A stretch of 13,853 nt of DNA from an uncultured Mycoplasmatota bacterium (lineage in GTDB: Bacteria > Bacillota_I > Bacilli_A > RF39 > UBA660), in the NCBI GenBank assembly GCA_946407055.1, contig CAMJMP010000006.1, positions 1 through 13,853 of the forward strand, written 5' to 3'. Made by a program: the position numbers and the translations under genes. This document shows positions 6,714-13,853 of the stretch, one piece after another (position 1 is the stretch's first letter; each line of letters opens with the position of its first letter). The notes beneath the pieces were generated by a model. It was not told the DNA's origin. It saw only the letters and a program-made list of their open reading frames with translations, and did no database searches.

Positions 6714-7332
6714 GTTTGTCATAATCTTCACTTTTACATACATAAGAGCCAGATACTACCATATCCACACCAGCTTTAGCTGCTTTTTTAATAGTATCTC
6801 CATTAATACCACCATCAATATTAATAATATAATGATAATTATTTTCTTCTCTTATATCTTTTAAAGTTTCTACTTTATATAAAACATCTTCCATAAATTG
6901 TTGACCACCCTTACCAGGTTTAACACTCATGATTAATACTTGATCAACATGATTCAATAAAGGAATAATATGACTTACTTTAGTTTCTGGATTAATAGCT
7001 AAACCTACTTTCATATTAGTATGTCTAATCATATTAATAACATCTATAGGTCTTCTATGAGCTTCATAATGGAATGTTAAATATTCAACATTCTTCATCT
7101 TAGCGAACTCTTTAACATACTTATTTGGAGAACATACCATCATATGAACATCTAATGGTTTTGTTGTTTCTTTAAACATTTTCTTTAAATCTTGAACTGA
7201 AAAATTACAATTCTCAACAAAAATACCATCCATCATATCAACATGTATATAATCTGCTTTAGATTCATCTATTTTTTTAATAGTTGTTTCTAAATCATAA
7301 TTACTACTAATAAATGATACTGCTACTTTCAT
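6694..7332 (-). CDS. rpe: Ribulose-phosphate 3-epimerase
   Basis: This 212-residue TIM-barrel enzyme interconverts ribulose-5-phosphate and xylulose-5-phosphate in the pentose phosphate pathway. The metal ligands are visible: HVDMMDG (H30, D32), DVHMM (H63) and NIDGGI (D173), with D32 and D173 as the acid-base pair. Phosphate contacts lie in the MSVKPGKGGQQF loop (135-146) and VSGSYV (193-198). The loop is usually NPGFGGQ, so Asn to Lys and Phe to Lys are changes from the common form. The ATG overlaps the rsgA stop as ATGA, which implies coupling. rsgA-rpe adjacency is standard in Bacilli. A related hexulose-phosphate epimerase cannot be excluded. Confidence 0.93.
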   Translation of the reverse strand: MKVAVSFISSNYDLETTIKKIDESKADYIHVDMMDGIFVENCNFSVQDLKKMFKETTKPLDVHMMVCSPNKYVKEFAKMKNVEYLTFHYEAHRRPIDVINMIRHTNMKVGLAINPETKVSHIIPLLNHVDQVLIMSVKPGKGGQQFMEDVLYKVETLKDIREENNYHYIINIDGGINGDTIKKAAKAGVDMVVSGSYVCKSEDYDKQIDSLK

Positions 7333-8162
7333 TTCTCCAACTCCTCTAAAAACTTTAAATAATTATCATATCTGGATTGAAGGATTTCTTTCTTTTCAAC
7401 CATTTCTTTTACTTTGCATCCAACTTCTTTTTTATGTAAGCAATCTCTAAACTTACAATCAGAATTGTCGAATTCTACAAAAGTAAATTTCAATTCTTCT
7501 TTACTTATATCTTTTAAATCTAATGCTGAAAACCCAGGAGTATCAGCAACAAATCCTTCACCAATTTCATATAATTCAACATGTCTAGTAGTATGCTTTC
7601 CTCTTCCCAATGCTTCACTTATTTCGTTTGTTTCTATATTTAAATCTTCATCTAATCTATTTAACAAACTACTTTTACCAGCACCAGTCTGACCAGCTAA
7701 TACTACTATTTTATTTTTAACAAATCTTTTTATTTCTGCTAATTCTGTATTATAGAAAACATTAATACCTATCATTTCATAATAGTTTTTTAAATCTTCT
7801 ACAGTTTTCTTACTTTCTTCACTTATTAAATCAGCTTTAGTTAGAACTATTGCTGGTTCAATATTGTGGTAAGTAATAATACTAATCAACTTATCTAATA
7901 AAACTAAATCTAAATTTGGTTTTTTTAAACTTGTTACTATAATTGCTGAATCAACATTAGCAATTACAGGTCTATCTAGTTCATTCTTTCTCGGTAAAAT
8001 ATCAAGGATAATGTTGTTATCAATATCGATAACAACATTATCTCCTACAATCGGTGTAATATTATCAATTCTAAATTTACCTCTAGCACGACATCCATAT
8101 AATTGATCTCCTGCTTTAACGGTATATAGATTACTAATAACTCTAATTACTTGACCATTCAT
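7329..8162 (-). CDS. rsgA: RsgA, small-subunit ribosome assembly GTPase
   Basis: This 277-residue circularly permuted GTPase acts late in 30S subunit maturation. The N-terminal OB fold (about 1-65) precedes G motifs in permuted order: G4 TKAD (108-111), G1 GQTGAGKSS (157-165), G2 region GRGKHTTRH (186-194) and G3 DTPGF (207-211). The C-terminal zinc site is C236, C241, H243 and C249. All are intact. Length is slightly under the Bacillus protein (about 298). The start has GGTGAA upstream, 9 nt after the prkC stop. In Bacillus this protein (CpgA) is a PrkC substrate, which fits the shared operon; phosphorylation here is not shown. Confidence 0.96.
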   Translation of the reverse strand: MNGQVIRVISNLYTVKAGDQLYGCRARGKFRIDNITPIVGDNVVIDIDNNIILDILPRKNELDRPVIANVDSAIIVTSLKKPNLDLVLLDKLISIITYHNIEPAIVLTKADLISEESKKTVEDLKNYYEMIGINVFYNTELAEIKRFVKNKIVVLAGQTGAGKSSLLNRLDEDLNIETNEISEALGRGKHTTRHVELYEIGEGFVADTPGFSALDLKDISKEELKFTFVEFDNSDCKFRDCLHKKEVGCKVKEMVEKKEILQSRYDNYLKFLEELEK

Positions 8163-8171
8163 ATTTCACCA

Positions 8172-9953
8172 TTAACATAAGCCATCTTCACAAGTCTCAG
8201 CTGAACCGCCATCTCCACCATCTGGATTAACTGGAGTATCAGGAGCATTTTCAGGCTTCTTAGCGATTTTAATTGTTAATGTAGTTCCTTCAGTAACAGT
8301 ATAACCTTTTGGTCTACTTTGATAGAAGATTGCTCCTTCATTATAACTTGATGTTTCATCTTCTAATACTTTTAATGTAACACCATATGTATCACAGAAT
8401 GCTTGTACTTTTTCAACTGTATAACTTCCATCAGTAAAGTCTGGATATTTAACTGTTATATTTGGAATATATAAAGTAATTGTGTCTCCTGCTCTTAGTT
8501 TTTCACCAGCTTTTACATCTTGATCCATAACTAAGTTTTCTTTAGCATTATCACTTTCTTTTACTTCTCGTTTTTCTATTATAACAATTATGTTGTAAGC
8601 TTCGAGCTCACCCTTAACTTCTAAGTAATTTCTACCATTATAATCACTTATTTCATGCTGTTCATCACCTGTTGAAACATACAATGTAACTTTAGTTCCC
8701 TTAGTTCTCTTTGTTCCCGAAGCAGGTGTTGTTTTAACTACTTTACCAGATGGAACATCAACACTACTGATTTCCATTTGTTCATCGTTAACATCGAATC
8801 CCTCATCACCAAGTTTAGCAATTGCTTGTTTAACTGTTAAACCAGCAACATCAGGTACTACATTTTGTTTCTTATCTAACATTTTAGGTAGTAAGAATAC
8901 TACAGTAGTTACAATAACAATAAGTCCAACGAATATTGCTGCTAAGATAATTAATACTATATTTTCTTTCTTAACTTCTTCGCCACTTATTTCTTTTATT
9001 TCTACAGTTGATGTATCATCATCAGCTTCATCTTCTAATGCTACAGCATTTTCTACTTGTTTAGTAAATTTCTTACCATCACTATCCAATTCAGGATATT
9101 CATATTCATATTTAGGTTCATCTTTTCTAGATTCATCTAAACAAGTTTTTAAATCTTCATACATCTCACGTGCATCATTATATCTATTTTTAGGATTCTT
9201 AGCTGCACTCTTTAAGATGATATTCTCTACTGCTTGAGGTAAATCAGGTAACTCATCTCTAATACTTGGAAGAGGTTCCTTTAAATGCTTTAAAGCTATT
9301 TCTACTGCATTATCACCACGATATGGTAAAACACCAACTAATAACTCATACATTAAAATACCCATTGAGTAAATATCACTCTTTAATGTACTACCTTTAC
9401 CACTAGCTTGTTCTGGTGGTAAATAGTGAACTGAACCCATAACTGAATTTGTTTGAGTTAATTGTGTAGCATTCATTGCCATTGCAATACCAAAGTCAGT
9501 TATTTTTACTAAGCCATTTTCTAATATCATTATATTTTGTGGTTTGATATCTCTATGAATAATATATGAATCATGAGCTACCGATAAACCATCAGCAATC
9601 TGACTCATAATATCAACAACTTCCGTAGTTGTTAATTTACCACGTTTCTTAAGTAAGTCTTTTAAGTTCTTACCTTCTATATATTCCATTACAATAAAGT
9701 ATTGACCATTATCTTCTCCAACATCATATACTTCAACAATGTTTGGATGAGATAAACTTGAAGCAGATAACGCTTCTCTTTGGAATCTTCTAACAAACTT
9801 TTCATCATTAGATAAATCTCCACGTAATACCTTTACTGCTACATCTCTATCTAAAATAGTATCGTAAGCTAAATAAACATTAGCCATTCCACCTTCACCG
9901 ATAGATTTGATAATTTGGTAACGATCATTAATTTTTTGGCCTTTCATCATCAT
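8172..9953 (-). CDS. prkC: PASTA-domain serine/threonine protein kinase
   Basis: This 593-residue transmembrane Hanks-type kinase senses wall fragments and controls wall synthesis, division and dormancy exit in Firmicutes. Kinase domain (about 12-271): Gly loop GEGGMANV (19-26), K41, E60, HRDIKPQN (133-140), DFG (153-155), an activation loop with T163, T166, T168 and S170, then PPEQ (179-182). A linker and one membrane helix (about 331-355) lead to three extracellular PASTA repeats (364-428, 433-497, 499-566) and a Gly/Asp-rich tail ending in a C-x4-C pair (C588, C593). All catalytic residues are present. Three consecutive ATGs start the frame after GGTGATGAG; the first ATG overlaps the prpC stop. 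The cognate phosphatase lies immediately upstream. Confidence 0.97.
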   Translation of the reverse strand: MMMKGQKINDRYQIIKSIGEGGMANVYLAYDTILDRDVAVKVLRGDLSNDEKFVRRFQREALSASSLSHPNIVEVYDVGEDNGQYFIVMEYIEGKNLKDLLKKRGKLTTTEVVDIMSQIADGLSVAHDSYIIHRDIKPQNIMILENGLVKITDFGIAMAMNATQLTQTNSVMGSVHYLPPEQASGKGSTLKSDIYSMGILMYELLVGVLPYRGDNAVEIALKHLKEPLPSIRDELPDLPQAVENIILKSAAKNPKNRYNDAREMYEDLKTCLDESRKDEPKYEYEYPELDSDGKKFTKQVENAVALEDEADDDTSTVEIKEISGEEVKKENIVLIILAAIFVGLIVIVTTVVFLLPKMLDKKQNVVPDVAGLTVKQAIAKLGDEGFDVNDEQMEISSVDVPSGKVVKTTPASGTKRTKGTKVTLYVSTGDEQHEISDYNGRNYLEVKGELEAYNIIVIIEKREVKESDNAKENLVMDQDVKAGEKLRAGDTITLYIPNITVKYPDFTDGSYTVEKVQAFCDTYGVTLKVLEDETSSYNEGAIFYQSRPKGYTVTEGTTLTIKIAKKPENAPDTPVNPDGGDGGSAETCEDGLC

Positions 9954-10696
9954 TTCTCATCACCGCTTTCCTTATTTAAGTAAGCTATAGAAATATTGTC
10001 AGTGCCCCCTCTAGCATTAGCTTTTCTAATTAATTTAATGATTTGTTCTTCAATATCTAATTCTTCATCAGCTAATACCTTTTCAATTTGTTCCTTAGTT
10101 AACATATTAGATAACCCATCACTACATAAGAAGATACCATCTACATTTGTTTCAACTTCAAAGATATCTAGTTCAACAGATTCTCCACTACCTAATGCTT
10201 TCATTAAAACATTACGTTTTGGATGATACTTAGCTTCTTCTTCAGTTAAGTCCCCTGCTGCTACTAATAGGTTAACTAAAGTATGATCCTTAGTAACTTT
10301 CTTTAATTTACCATTCTTAAGTACAAATCCTGAAGAATCACCAATATTACCAAAGATTAAGAAATCATTTGTTAATAATGCCATTACAGCTGTAGTTCCC
10401 ATTCCTGTACTTTCAGGATTTTCTACTGTATAATCTAATATTTCTTTATTTATTTCATCTATATTATCTTTTAACCAGTTAATTGCATCTAATTTACTTC
10501 CGACACTGCTAGTTTCAGAGAATCTTTTACCCATATGAGTTACTACTAATGAACTAGCTACTTCACCAGCTCTATGACCACCCATACCATCAGCAACAAT
10601 TAATAAATACTCATCACTAGCATTTTTTAAGATTGTTACAGAATCCTCGTTATGATCTCTAATTTTTCCTGAATCAGTTAAATAAAATGTTTTCAT
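9950..10696 (-). CDS. prpC: PP2C-family serine/threonine phosphatase, partner of PrkC
   Basis: This 248-residue metal-dependent phosphatase reverses PrkC phosphorylation. PP2C motifs in order: RDHNED (R13, D18), VADGMGGH (D36, G37), GMGTTAV (98-104), GNIGDSS (D120), SDGLSN (D193) and GTDN (D233, N234). These supply the two-metal centre. No signal peptide or membrane helix is seen, so it acts in the cytoplasm next to the kinase domain. Length matches the Bacillus family (about 254). GDSS replaces the common GDSR. The start has AGAGGTG 7 nt upstream, beginning inside the end of rlmN. The stop TGA overlaps the first prkC ATG, so phosphatase and kinase are probably produced in coupled amounts. 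Confidence 0.97.
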   Translation of the reverse strand: MKTFYLTDSGKIRDHNEDSVTILKNASDEYLLIVADGMGGHRAGEVASSLVVTHMGKRFSETSSVGSKLDAINWLKDNIDEINKEILDYTVENPESTGMGTTAVMALLTNDFLIFGNIGDSSGFVLKNGKLKKVTKDHTLVNLLVAAGDLTEEEAKYHPKRNVLMKALGSGESVELDIFEVETNVDGIFLCSDGLSNMLTKEQIEKVLADEELDIEEQIIKLIRKANARGGTDNISIAYLNKESGDEK

Positions 10697-10698
10697 AA

Positions 10699-11715
10699 TT
10701 ACACCTCTTTGCTTCTAAGTTGCCCACAAGCAGCATCTATATTACTTCCAAATTCTTTTCTTATTGTTACATTAATACCTAATTTCTTTAATGTATCATA
10801 GAATTTCATAATAGTATCTTTACTAGCCCTTTTATATTCTAAATGATTAGTTTCATTATAAGGAATTAAATTAACATATACATTCATTCCTTTTAATAGT
10901 GAAGCTAACTCTCTCGCATTAGTTTCATTATCATTAACTCCATCTAACATTACATATTCAATCGTAACACGTCGATTAGTTTTTTCTATATATTTCTTTA
11001 CCGTTGGAATTAAATCATTTAAATCATATGCATTATTTACTGGCATTATCTTACTTCTTAATTGTGTATTTGGAGCATGTAAGGAAATAGCTAAATTAAT
11101 TTGTAAGTCTTCTTCACTTAATTCTTCAATCTTAGGAATTAATCCACAAGTTGAAATTGTAATATGTCGAGCACCAATTGCAATTCCTTTAGCATCATTA
11201 ATTATCTTAATGAAATCCATTACATTATCATAGTTATCTAGCGGTTCACCAATTCCCATTATAACGACACTAGCTATTCTTTTCTTAATGTCTGCTTCTA
11301 CTAATAAGATTTGTTCAACCATTTCGTAAGCTTCTAAGTTTCTTACTTTCTTTAATCTGCCAGATTCACAAAACTTACAACCCATATTGCAACCAACTTG
11401 GCTACTAACACAAATCGACAAACCATAATCATGTTCCATTAATACAGCTTCTATATAATTACCATCGTATAATTTAAATAAATACTTTTTAGTTAATCCA
11501 TCTTCTTGTTTCTTTTGTATCTTTATCATAAACATATTAAAGTCTTCACTAAGTTTTTCTTGTAACTCTTTCTTGATGTTACTCATTTCCTTAAAAGATT
11601 TAACACGTTTATCATATAGCCACTCAAAAACTTGTAATGCTTTGAATTTCTTCTCACCATTACAGACAAAGTATTTTTCTAAATCTACCCTCTTGTAACT
11701 ATATATGTTTTCCAT
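10699..11715 (-). CDS. rlmN: RlmN, 23S rRNA A2503 / tRNA A37 C2-methyltransferase
   Basis: This 338-residue radical SAM enzyme methylates C2 of A2503 in 23S rRNA and A37 in some tRNAs, which improves decoding fidelity. The 4Fe-4S motif is C109-x3-C113-x2-C116. The two catalytic cysteines are both present: C102 in ICVSSQVGC and C330 in DAACGQL (equivalent to E. coli C118 and C355). GIGEPLDNYDNV (154-165) is the SAM-binding GEP region. It is RlmN rather than Cfr by length and the surrounding sequence, and by being first in the rlmN-prpC-prkC order found in Bacillus. It has its own promoter after the ftsZ terminator. It ends 2 nt before the prpC start. Confidence 0.96.
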   Translation of the reverse strand: MENIYSYKRVDLEKYFVCNGEKKFKALQVFEWLYDKRVKSFKEMSNIKKELQEKLSEDFNMFMIKIQKKQEDGLTKKYLFKLYDGNYIEAVLMEHDYGLSICVSSQVGCNMGCKFCESGRLKKVRNLEAYEMVEQILLVEADIKKRIASVVIMGIGEPLDNYDNVMDFIKIINDAKGIAIGARHITISTCGLIPKIEELSEEDLQINLAISLHAPNTQLRSKIMPVNNAYDLNDLIPTVKKYIEKTNRRVTIEYVMLDGVNDNETNARELASLLKGMNVYVNLIPYNETNHLEYKRASKDTIMKFYDTLKKLGINVTIRKEFGSNIDAACGQLRSKEV

Positions 11716-11731
11716 AATAACACCTATTATA

Positions 11732-11762
11732 ATTATAACATAAACGCTAGGTTTTAACTCAA
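11732..11762 (-). promoter_or_regulatory. Extended -10 promoter for rlmN-prpC-prkC-rsgA-rpe
   Basis: The minus strand reads TGTTATAAT at 11740-11732, followed by a second TATAAT that forms the exact 6-nt spacer before the Shine-Dalgarno AGGTG (11725-11721). A TTGAGT at 11762-11757 is a possible -35, although the spacing of 19 bp is long. The first -10 is favoured because the second would start transcription downstream of the Shine-Dalgarno. The predicted leader is about 10 nt. Confidence 0.65.
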
Positions 11763-11800
11763 AAAAATACTAAAAAAAAGATAACTTAATAAGTTATCTT
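11761..11800 (-). terminator. Rho-independent terminator of the ftsA-ftsZ unit
   Basis: A perfect 10-bp stem (AAGATAACTT, 11800-11791, with 11787-11778 on the minus strand) and a 3-nt loop are followed by TTTTTTTAG and a second T run. The stem starts within the ftsZ stop codon (11799-11801). It separates ftsZ from the rlmN promoter. Confidence 0.9.
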
Positions 11801-12866
11801 AAAAATTATCTCTGTTTCTTAAGAATGGTGGAATATCGATTTCACTATCTAAATCATCATCTCTCATATAAGCTGTTGATCTAGGTAAATCTTCAGTAAT
11901 TCCTCCAACTTGTTCTCTATCATCATCAAATCCTGTTGCAATTACAGTAACAATAACTTCATCATTTAAGTTTTCATTAATAACTGCACCAAAGATTGTA
12001 TTGATATCAGTATTAGCAGCATTTCTAACAACTTCTGCAGCATCTTCTGCTTCGAATAATGTTAATGAATTACCACCAGTAATATTGATAATAGCATCAG
12101 TAGCTCCATCAATAGTTGTTTCAAGTAATGGACTAGAAACAGCTTGTTTTGCAGCTTCTACAGCTCTATCTTCTCCTACACCAATACCAATTCCGATAAT
12201 TGCATTACCTCTGTTTTGCATTACTGCTTTAACATCGGCAAAGTCTAGGTTTACTAAACCTGAAACAGCAATTAAATCTGAAATTGATTGAACACCTCTA
12301 CGTAGAACATTATCTACTTCTTTAAATGCTTCTAATAATGGTGTAGATCTATCTATAATGTCTCTTAATCTATCATTAGGTATAACAATGATTGTATCAA
12401 CATGTTTTCTTAATTCTTCCAAACCAACTTCAGCTTGTTCCATTCTCTTACGGCCTTCAAACTTAAATGGTTTAGTAACAATAGCTACTGTTAAAGCGCC
12501 TTGTTCTTGTGCTATTTCAGCAATGATTGGTGCTGAACCTGTACCAGTTCCTCCACCTAATCCACAAGTAACAAAGACCATATCAGCACCAGCTAATGCT
12601 TCTTCAATTTCTTGTTTACTTTCTAATGCAGCTTCACGACCGATGTCTGGATTACCACCAGCACCTAATCCTTCACTAACATTTTTACCTATTTGTAACT
12701 TGTTTTCAGCTTTACTTGCATTTAATACTTGCAAATCAGTATTTGCAACTATAAATTCAACTCCACCTACTCCTGATTCAATCATTCTGTTAACAGCGTT
12801 ACAGCCACCGCCACCAGTACCTATAACTTTAATTTTCGCAATTTGATCTCTAGTTAAATCTTGCAT
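11799..12866 (-). CDS. ftsZ: Cell division protein FtsZ
   Basis: This 355-residue tubulin-like GTPase forms the division ring. Visible: GTGGGGCNAVNRM (16-28), ANTDLQVL (41-48), the tubulin signature GGGTGTGS (104-111), the T5/T6 region NDRLRDI (164-170) and the T7 catalytic loop NLDFADVK (206-213). The C-terminal peptide DIPPFLRNR (344-352) binds FtsA and other partners. The core ends near 315, so the disordered linker is only about 27 residues, shorter than in Bacillus (382-residue protein). The start is fixed by a strong AAGGAGGA Shine-Dalgarno that overlaps the ftsA stop. It is last in its unit. Confidence 0.99.
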   Translation of the reverse strand: MQDLTRDQIAKIKVIGTGGGGCNAVNRMIESGVGGVEFIVANTDLQVLNASKAENKLQIGKNVSEGLGAGGNPDIGREAALESKQEIEEALAGADMVFVTCGLGGGTGTGSAPIIAEIAQEQGALTVAIVTKPFKFEGRKRMEQAEVGLEELRKHVDTIIVIPNDRLRDIIDRSTPLLEAFKEVDNVLRRGVQSISDLIAVSGLVNLDFADVKAVMQNRGNAIIGIGIGVGEDRAVEAAKQAVSSPLLETTIDGATDAIINITGGNSLTLFEAEDAAEVVRNAANTDINTIFGAVINENLNDEVIVTVIATGFDDDREQVGGITEDLPRSTAYMRDDDLDSEIDIPPFLRNRDNF

Positions 12867-12872
12867 TTCAAA

Positions 12873-12880
12873 TCCTCCTT
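12873..12880 (-). promoter_or_regulatory. Strong ftsZ ribosome binding site merged with the ftsA stop
   Basis: AAGGAGGA on the minus strand is the best Shine-Dalgarno match in the window, 6 nt before the ftsZ ATG. Its first two A bases belong to the ftsA TAA stop (12881-12879). Ribosomes ending ftsA therefore finish on the ftsZ binding site, consistent with coupled but stronger ftsZ expression. Confidence 0.85.
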
Positions 12881-13853
12881 AATTACTAAAAAAGTAACCA
12901 AATAATTTTCCAATAGTACTTTCGTTGCCTGATTTACCAGCTTTGCTTAACTTTTGTTGTTCCTCAATAGTAAATATTGAAAAATCCTTATCCTTAAGCT
13001 TAGCTTTATCGGCAAAATACTTAATCATACCTACACAAGAACTATACATGTTATGTCTTACTCCTATTTCAGACACTCTTCCTAGTATAGCGCCATCCCC
13101 AAATATCTCTTCTAGAATTAACTTGAAATCACGAATTTCCGTTAACCCTCCTGTGAATATTATATAACTTATTTCCTTTTTTGTTAAGATATTTATTTGC
13201 TTTTTGCTTATTTTTAGTATCTCTTCAAGCCTACTCATAACTACTTGACTAAGCTCTTGTTGATTAATTGTTATTTCTGCATCATTTTTGTCTGTAACAA
13301 CTCTAACATCCTCTTCACTTGCGTTCTTAGAATGCGCTAAAGCAAATTCATGTTTTAAATCACGAGCAACAGATACAGGAATCTTATATACGAATGATAT
13401 ATCGTTATCTACATTCCTACCACCCAAATCAATAACTTGAGTATTAGTAAGAACTCCCTTATTAAATACTGAAATAGTTGTCGTATCAGCTCCCATGTTA
13501 ACAATAATACCTACATTATTATTAACATCTTTATTCTTGAACTCATAATAATCTCCAACTGTTCCAACAGTAATATCTAATACATCTATCTCCAATTTCT
13601 CTAAACATGATAATATATTATACAACATTTCTTTAGGTTCTGTTATTAAAACTCCTCTAACAGATAATCTTGATGAAGTTAGACCCTTTGGATCCCTTAC
13701 AACTCTATCGTCATCTAAAGAGAAACTTGTTGGCATTAATGAAATTAATTCTCTTCCTTCAGGTATTTGACCTCTATAAGCAGATTTCATAACCTTTGTA
13801 ATATCAGCACCTGTAATAACTGAACCTTCATTTTCAATTCTAATTGTTCCATT
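12879..13853 (-). CDS. ftsA: Cell division protein FtsA, C-terminal part (5' end outside window)
   Basis: The frame is open through the right edge; the first visible Met (at 13790) is internal because 21 family-like codons precede it. 324 residues are visible. FtsA is the actin-like protein that anchors FtsZ filaments to the membrane. Seen: the 1C-domain region with ITGADITKVMKSA and a following Asp-Pro-Lys-Gly turn, phosphate-2 loop NMGADTTTIS (119-128 of the visible part), FTGGLTEI (233-240) for adenosine binding, a polar linker and a C-terminal amphipathic segment IGKLFGYFF (314-322) that inserts in the membrane. The N-terminal phosphate-1 loop is outside. ftsZ follows directly. Confidence 0.95.
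   Translation of the reverse strand, partial: NGTIRIENEGSVITGADITKVMKSAYRGQIPEGRELISLMPTSFSLDDDRVVRDPKGLTSSRLSVRGVLITEPKEMLYNILSCLEKLEIDVLDITVGTVGDYYEFKNKDVNNNVGIIVNMGADTTTISVFNKGVLTNTQVIDLGGRNVDNDISFVYKIPVSVARDLKHEFALAHSKNASEEDVRVVTDKNDAEITINQQELSQVVMSRLEEILKISKKQINILTKKEISYIIFTGGLTEIRDFKLILEEIFGDGAILGRVSEIGVRHNMYSSCVGMIKYFADKAKLKDKDFSIFTIEEQQKLSKAGKSGNESTIGKLFGYFFSN

Noticed and set aside
12358..12846. 162-residue open frame on the plus strand opposite ftsZ
   Set aside because: The antisense of highly conserved ftsZ codons; low-complexity Ser/Pro/Ile composition and no ribosome site.
12879..13790. ftsA as a complete 303-residue gene starting at the ATG at 13790
   Set aside because: The frame continues to the window edge with FtsA-like sequence and there is no ribosome site at this ATG, so the Met is internal.
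1..13853. CRISPR arrays, tRNA or rRNA genes, insertion sequences, phage genes
   Set aside because: No spaced direct repeats, cloverleaf-type sequences, transposase or integrase frames, or terminal inverted repeats were seen; the window is almost fully filled by core genes.

Overview
The window is AT-rich chromosomal core sequence from a low-GC Gram-positive bacterium (Bacillota, Bacilli-like; the style resembles uncultured wall-bearing relatives of the Mollicutes, which is an inference). Gene order supports this. recU-ponA converging on nth-dnaD, and rlmN-prpC-prkC-rsgA-rpe, are both Bacillus-type arrangements. A class A penicillin-binding protein plus FtsA/FtsZ show a walled, dividing cell. 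TGA is used as a stop (prpC, rsgA) and Trp is TGG, so the standard bacterial code applies. No mobile element, phage gene, CRISPR array, rRNA or tRNA is visible.

Layout: plus strand, 1-2909, the 3' tail of recU followed by ponA. ponA ends in a short gap holding an 11-bp inverted repeat and a bidirectional terminator shared with nth. Everything from 2999 to the right edge is on the minus strand. Read in transcription order (right to left) it is ftsA (5' end outside the window), ftsZ, terminator; promoter, rlmN, prpC, prkC, rsgA, rpe, terminator; promoter, two small PASTA-only membrane proteins, weak terminator; promoter, cca, dnaD, nth, terminator. Genes within units overlap or abut, and every intergenic gap is under about 100 bp.

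Biology: the window joins division (FtsA/FtsZ), wall synthesis (PBP1) and a PASTA-type Ser/Thr kinase/phosphatase pair that in Firmicutes senses muropeptides or lipid II and tunes wall growth. Ribosome and translation quality genes (RlmN, RsgA, Cca) and DNA replication/repair genes (DnaD, Nth, RecU) surround them.

The most unusual content is the bicistronic PASTA pair (5450-6653). These two kinase-less type II membrane proteins between them carry copies of all three PASTA repeats of the neighbouring PrkC, raised on charged stalks, and look like accessory or competing sensors. Second, all three internal promoters share one architecture: a terminator, then an extended -10, then exactly 6 nt, then the Shine-Dalgarno sequence. 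This predicts leaders of only 10-16 nt. Third, the PBP carries a cytoplasmic zinc ribbon and an Asp where the second catalytic Glu of the glycosyltransferase is expected.
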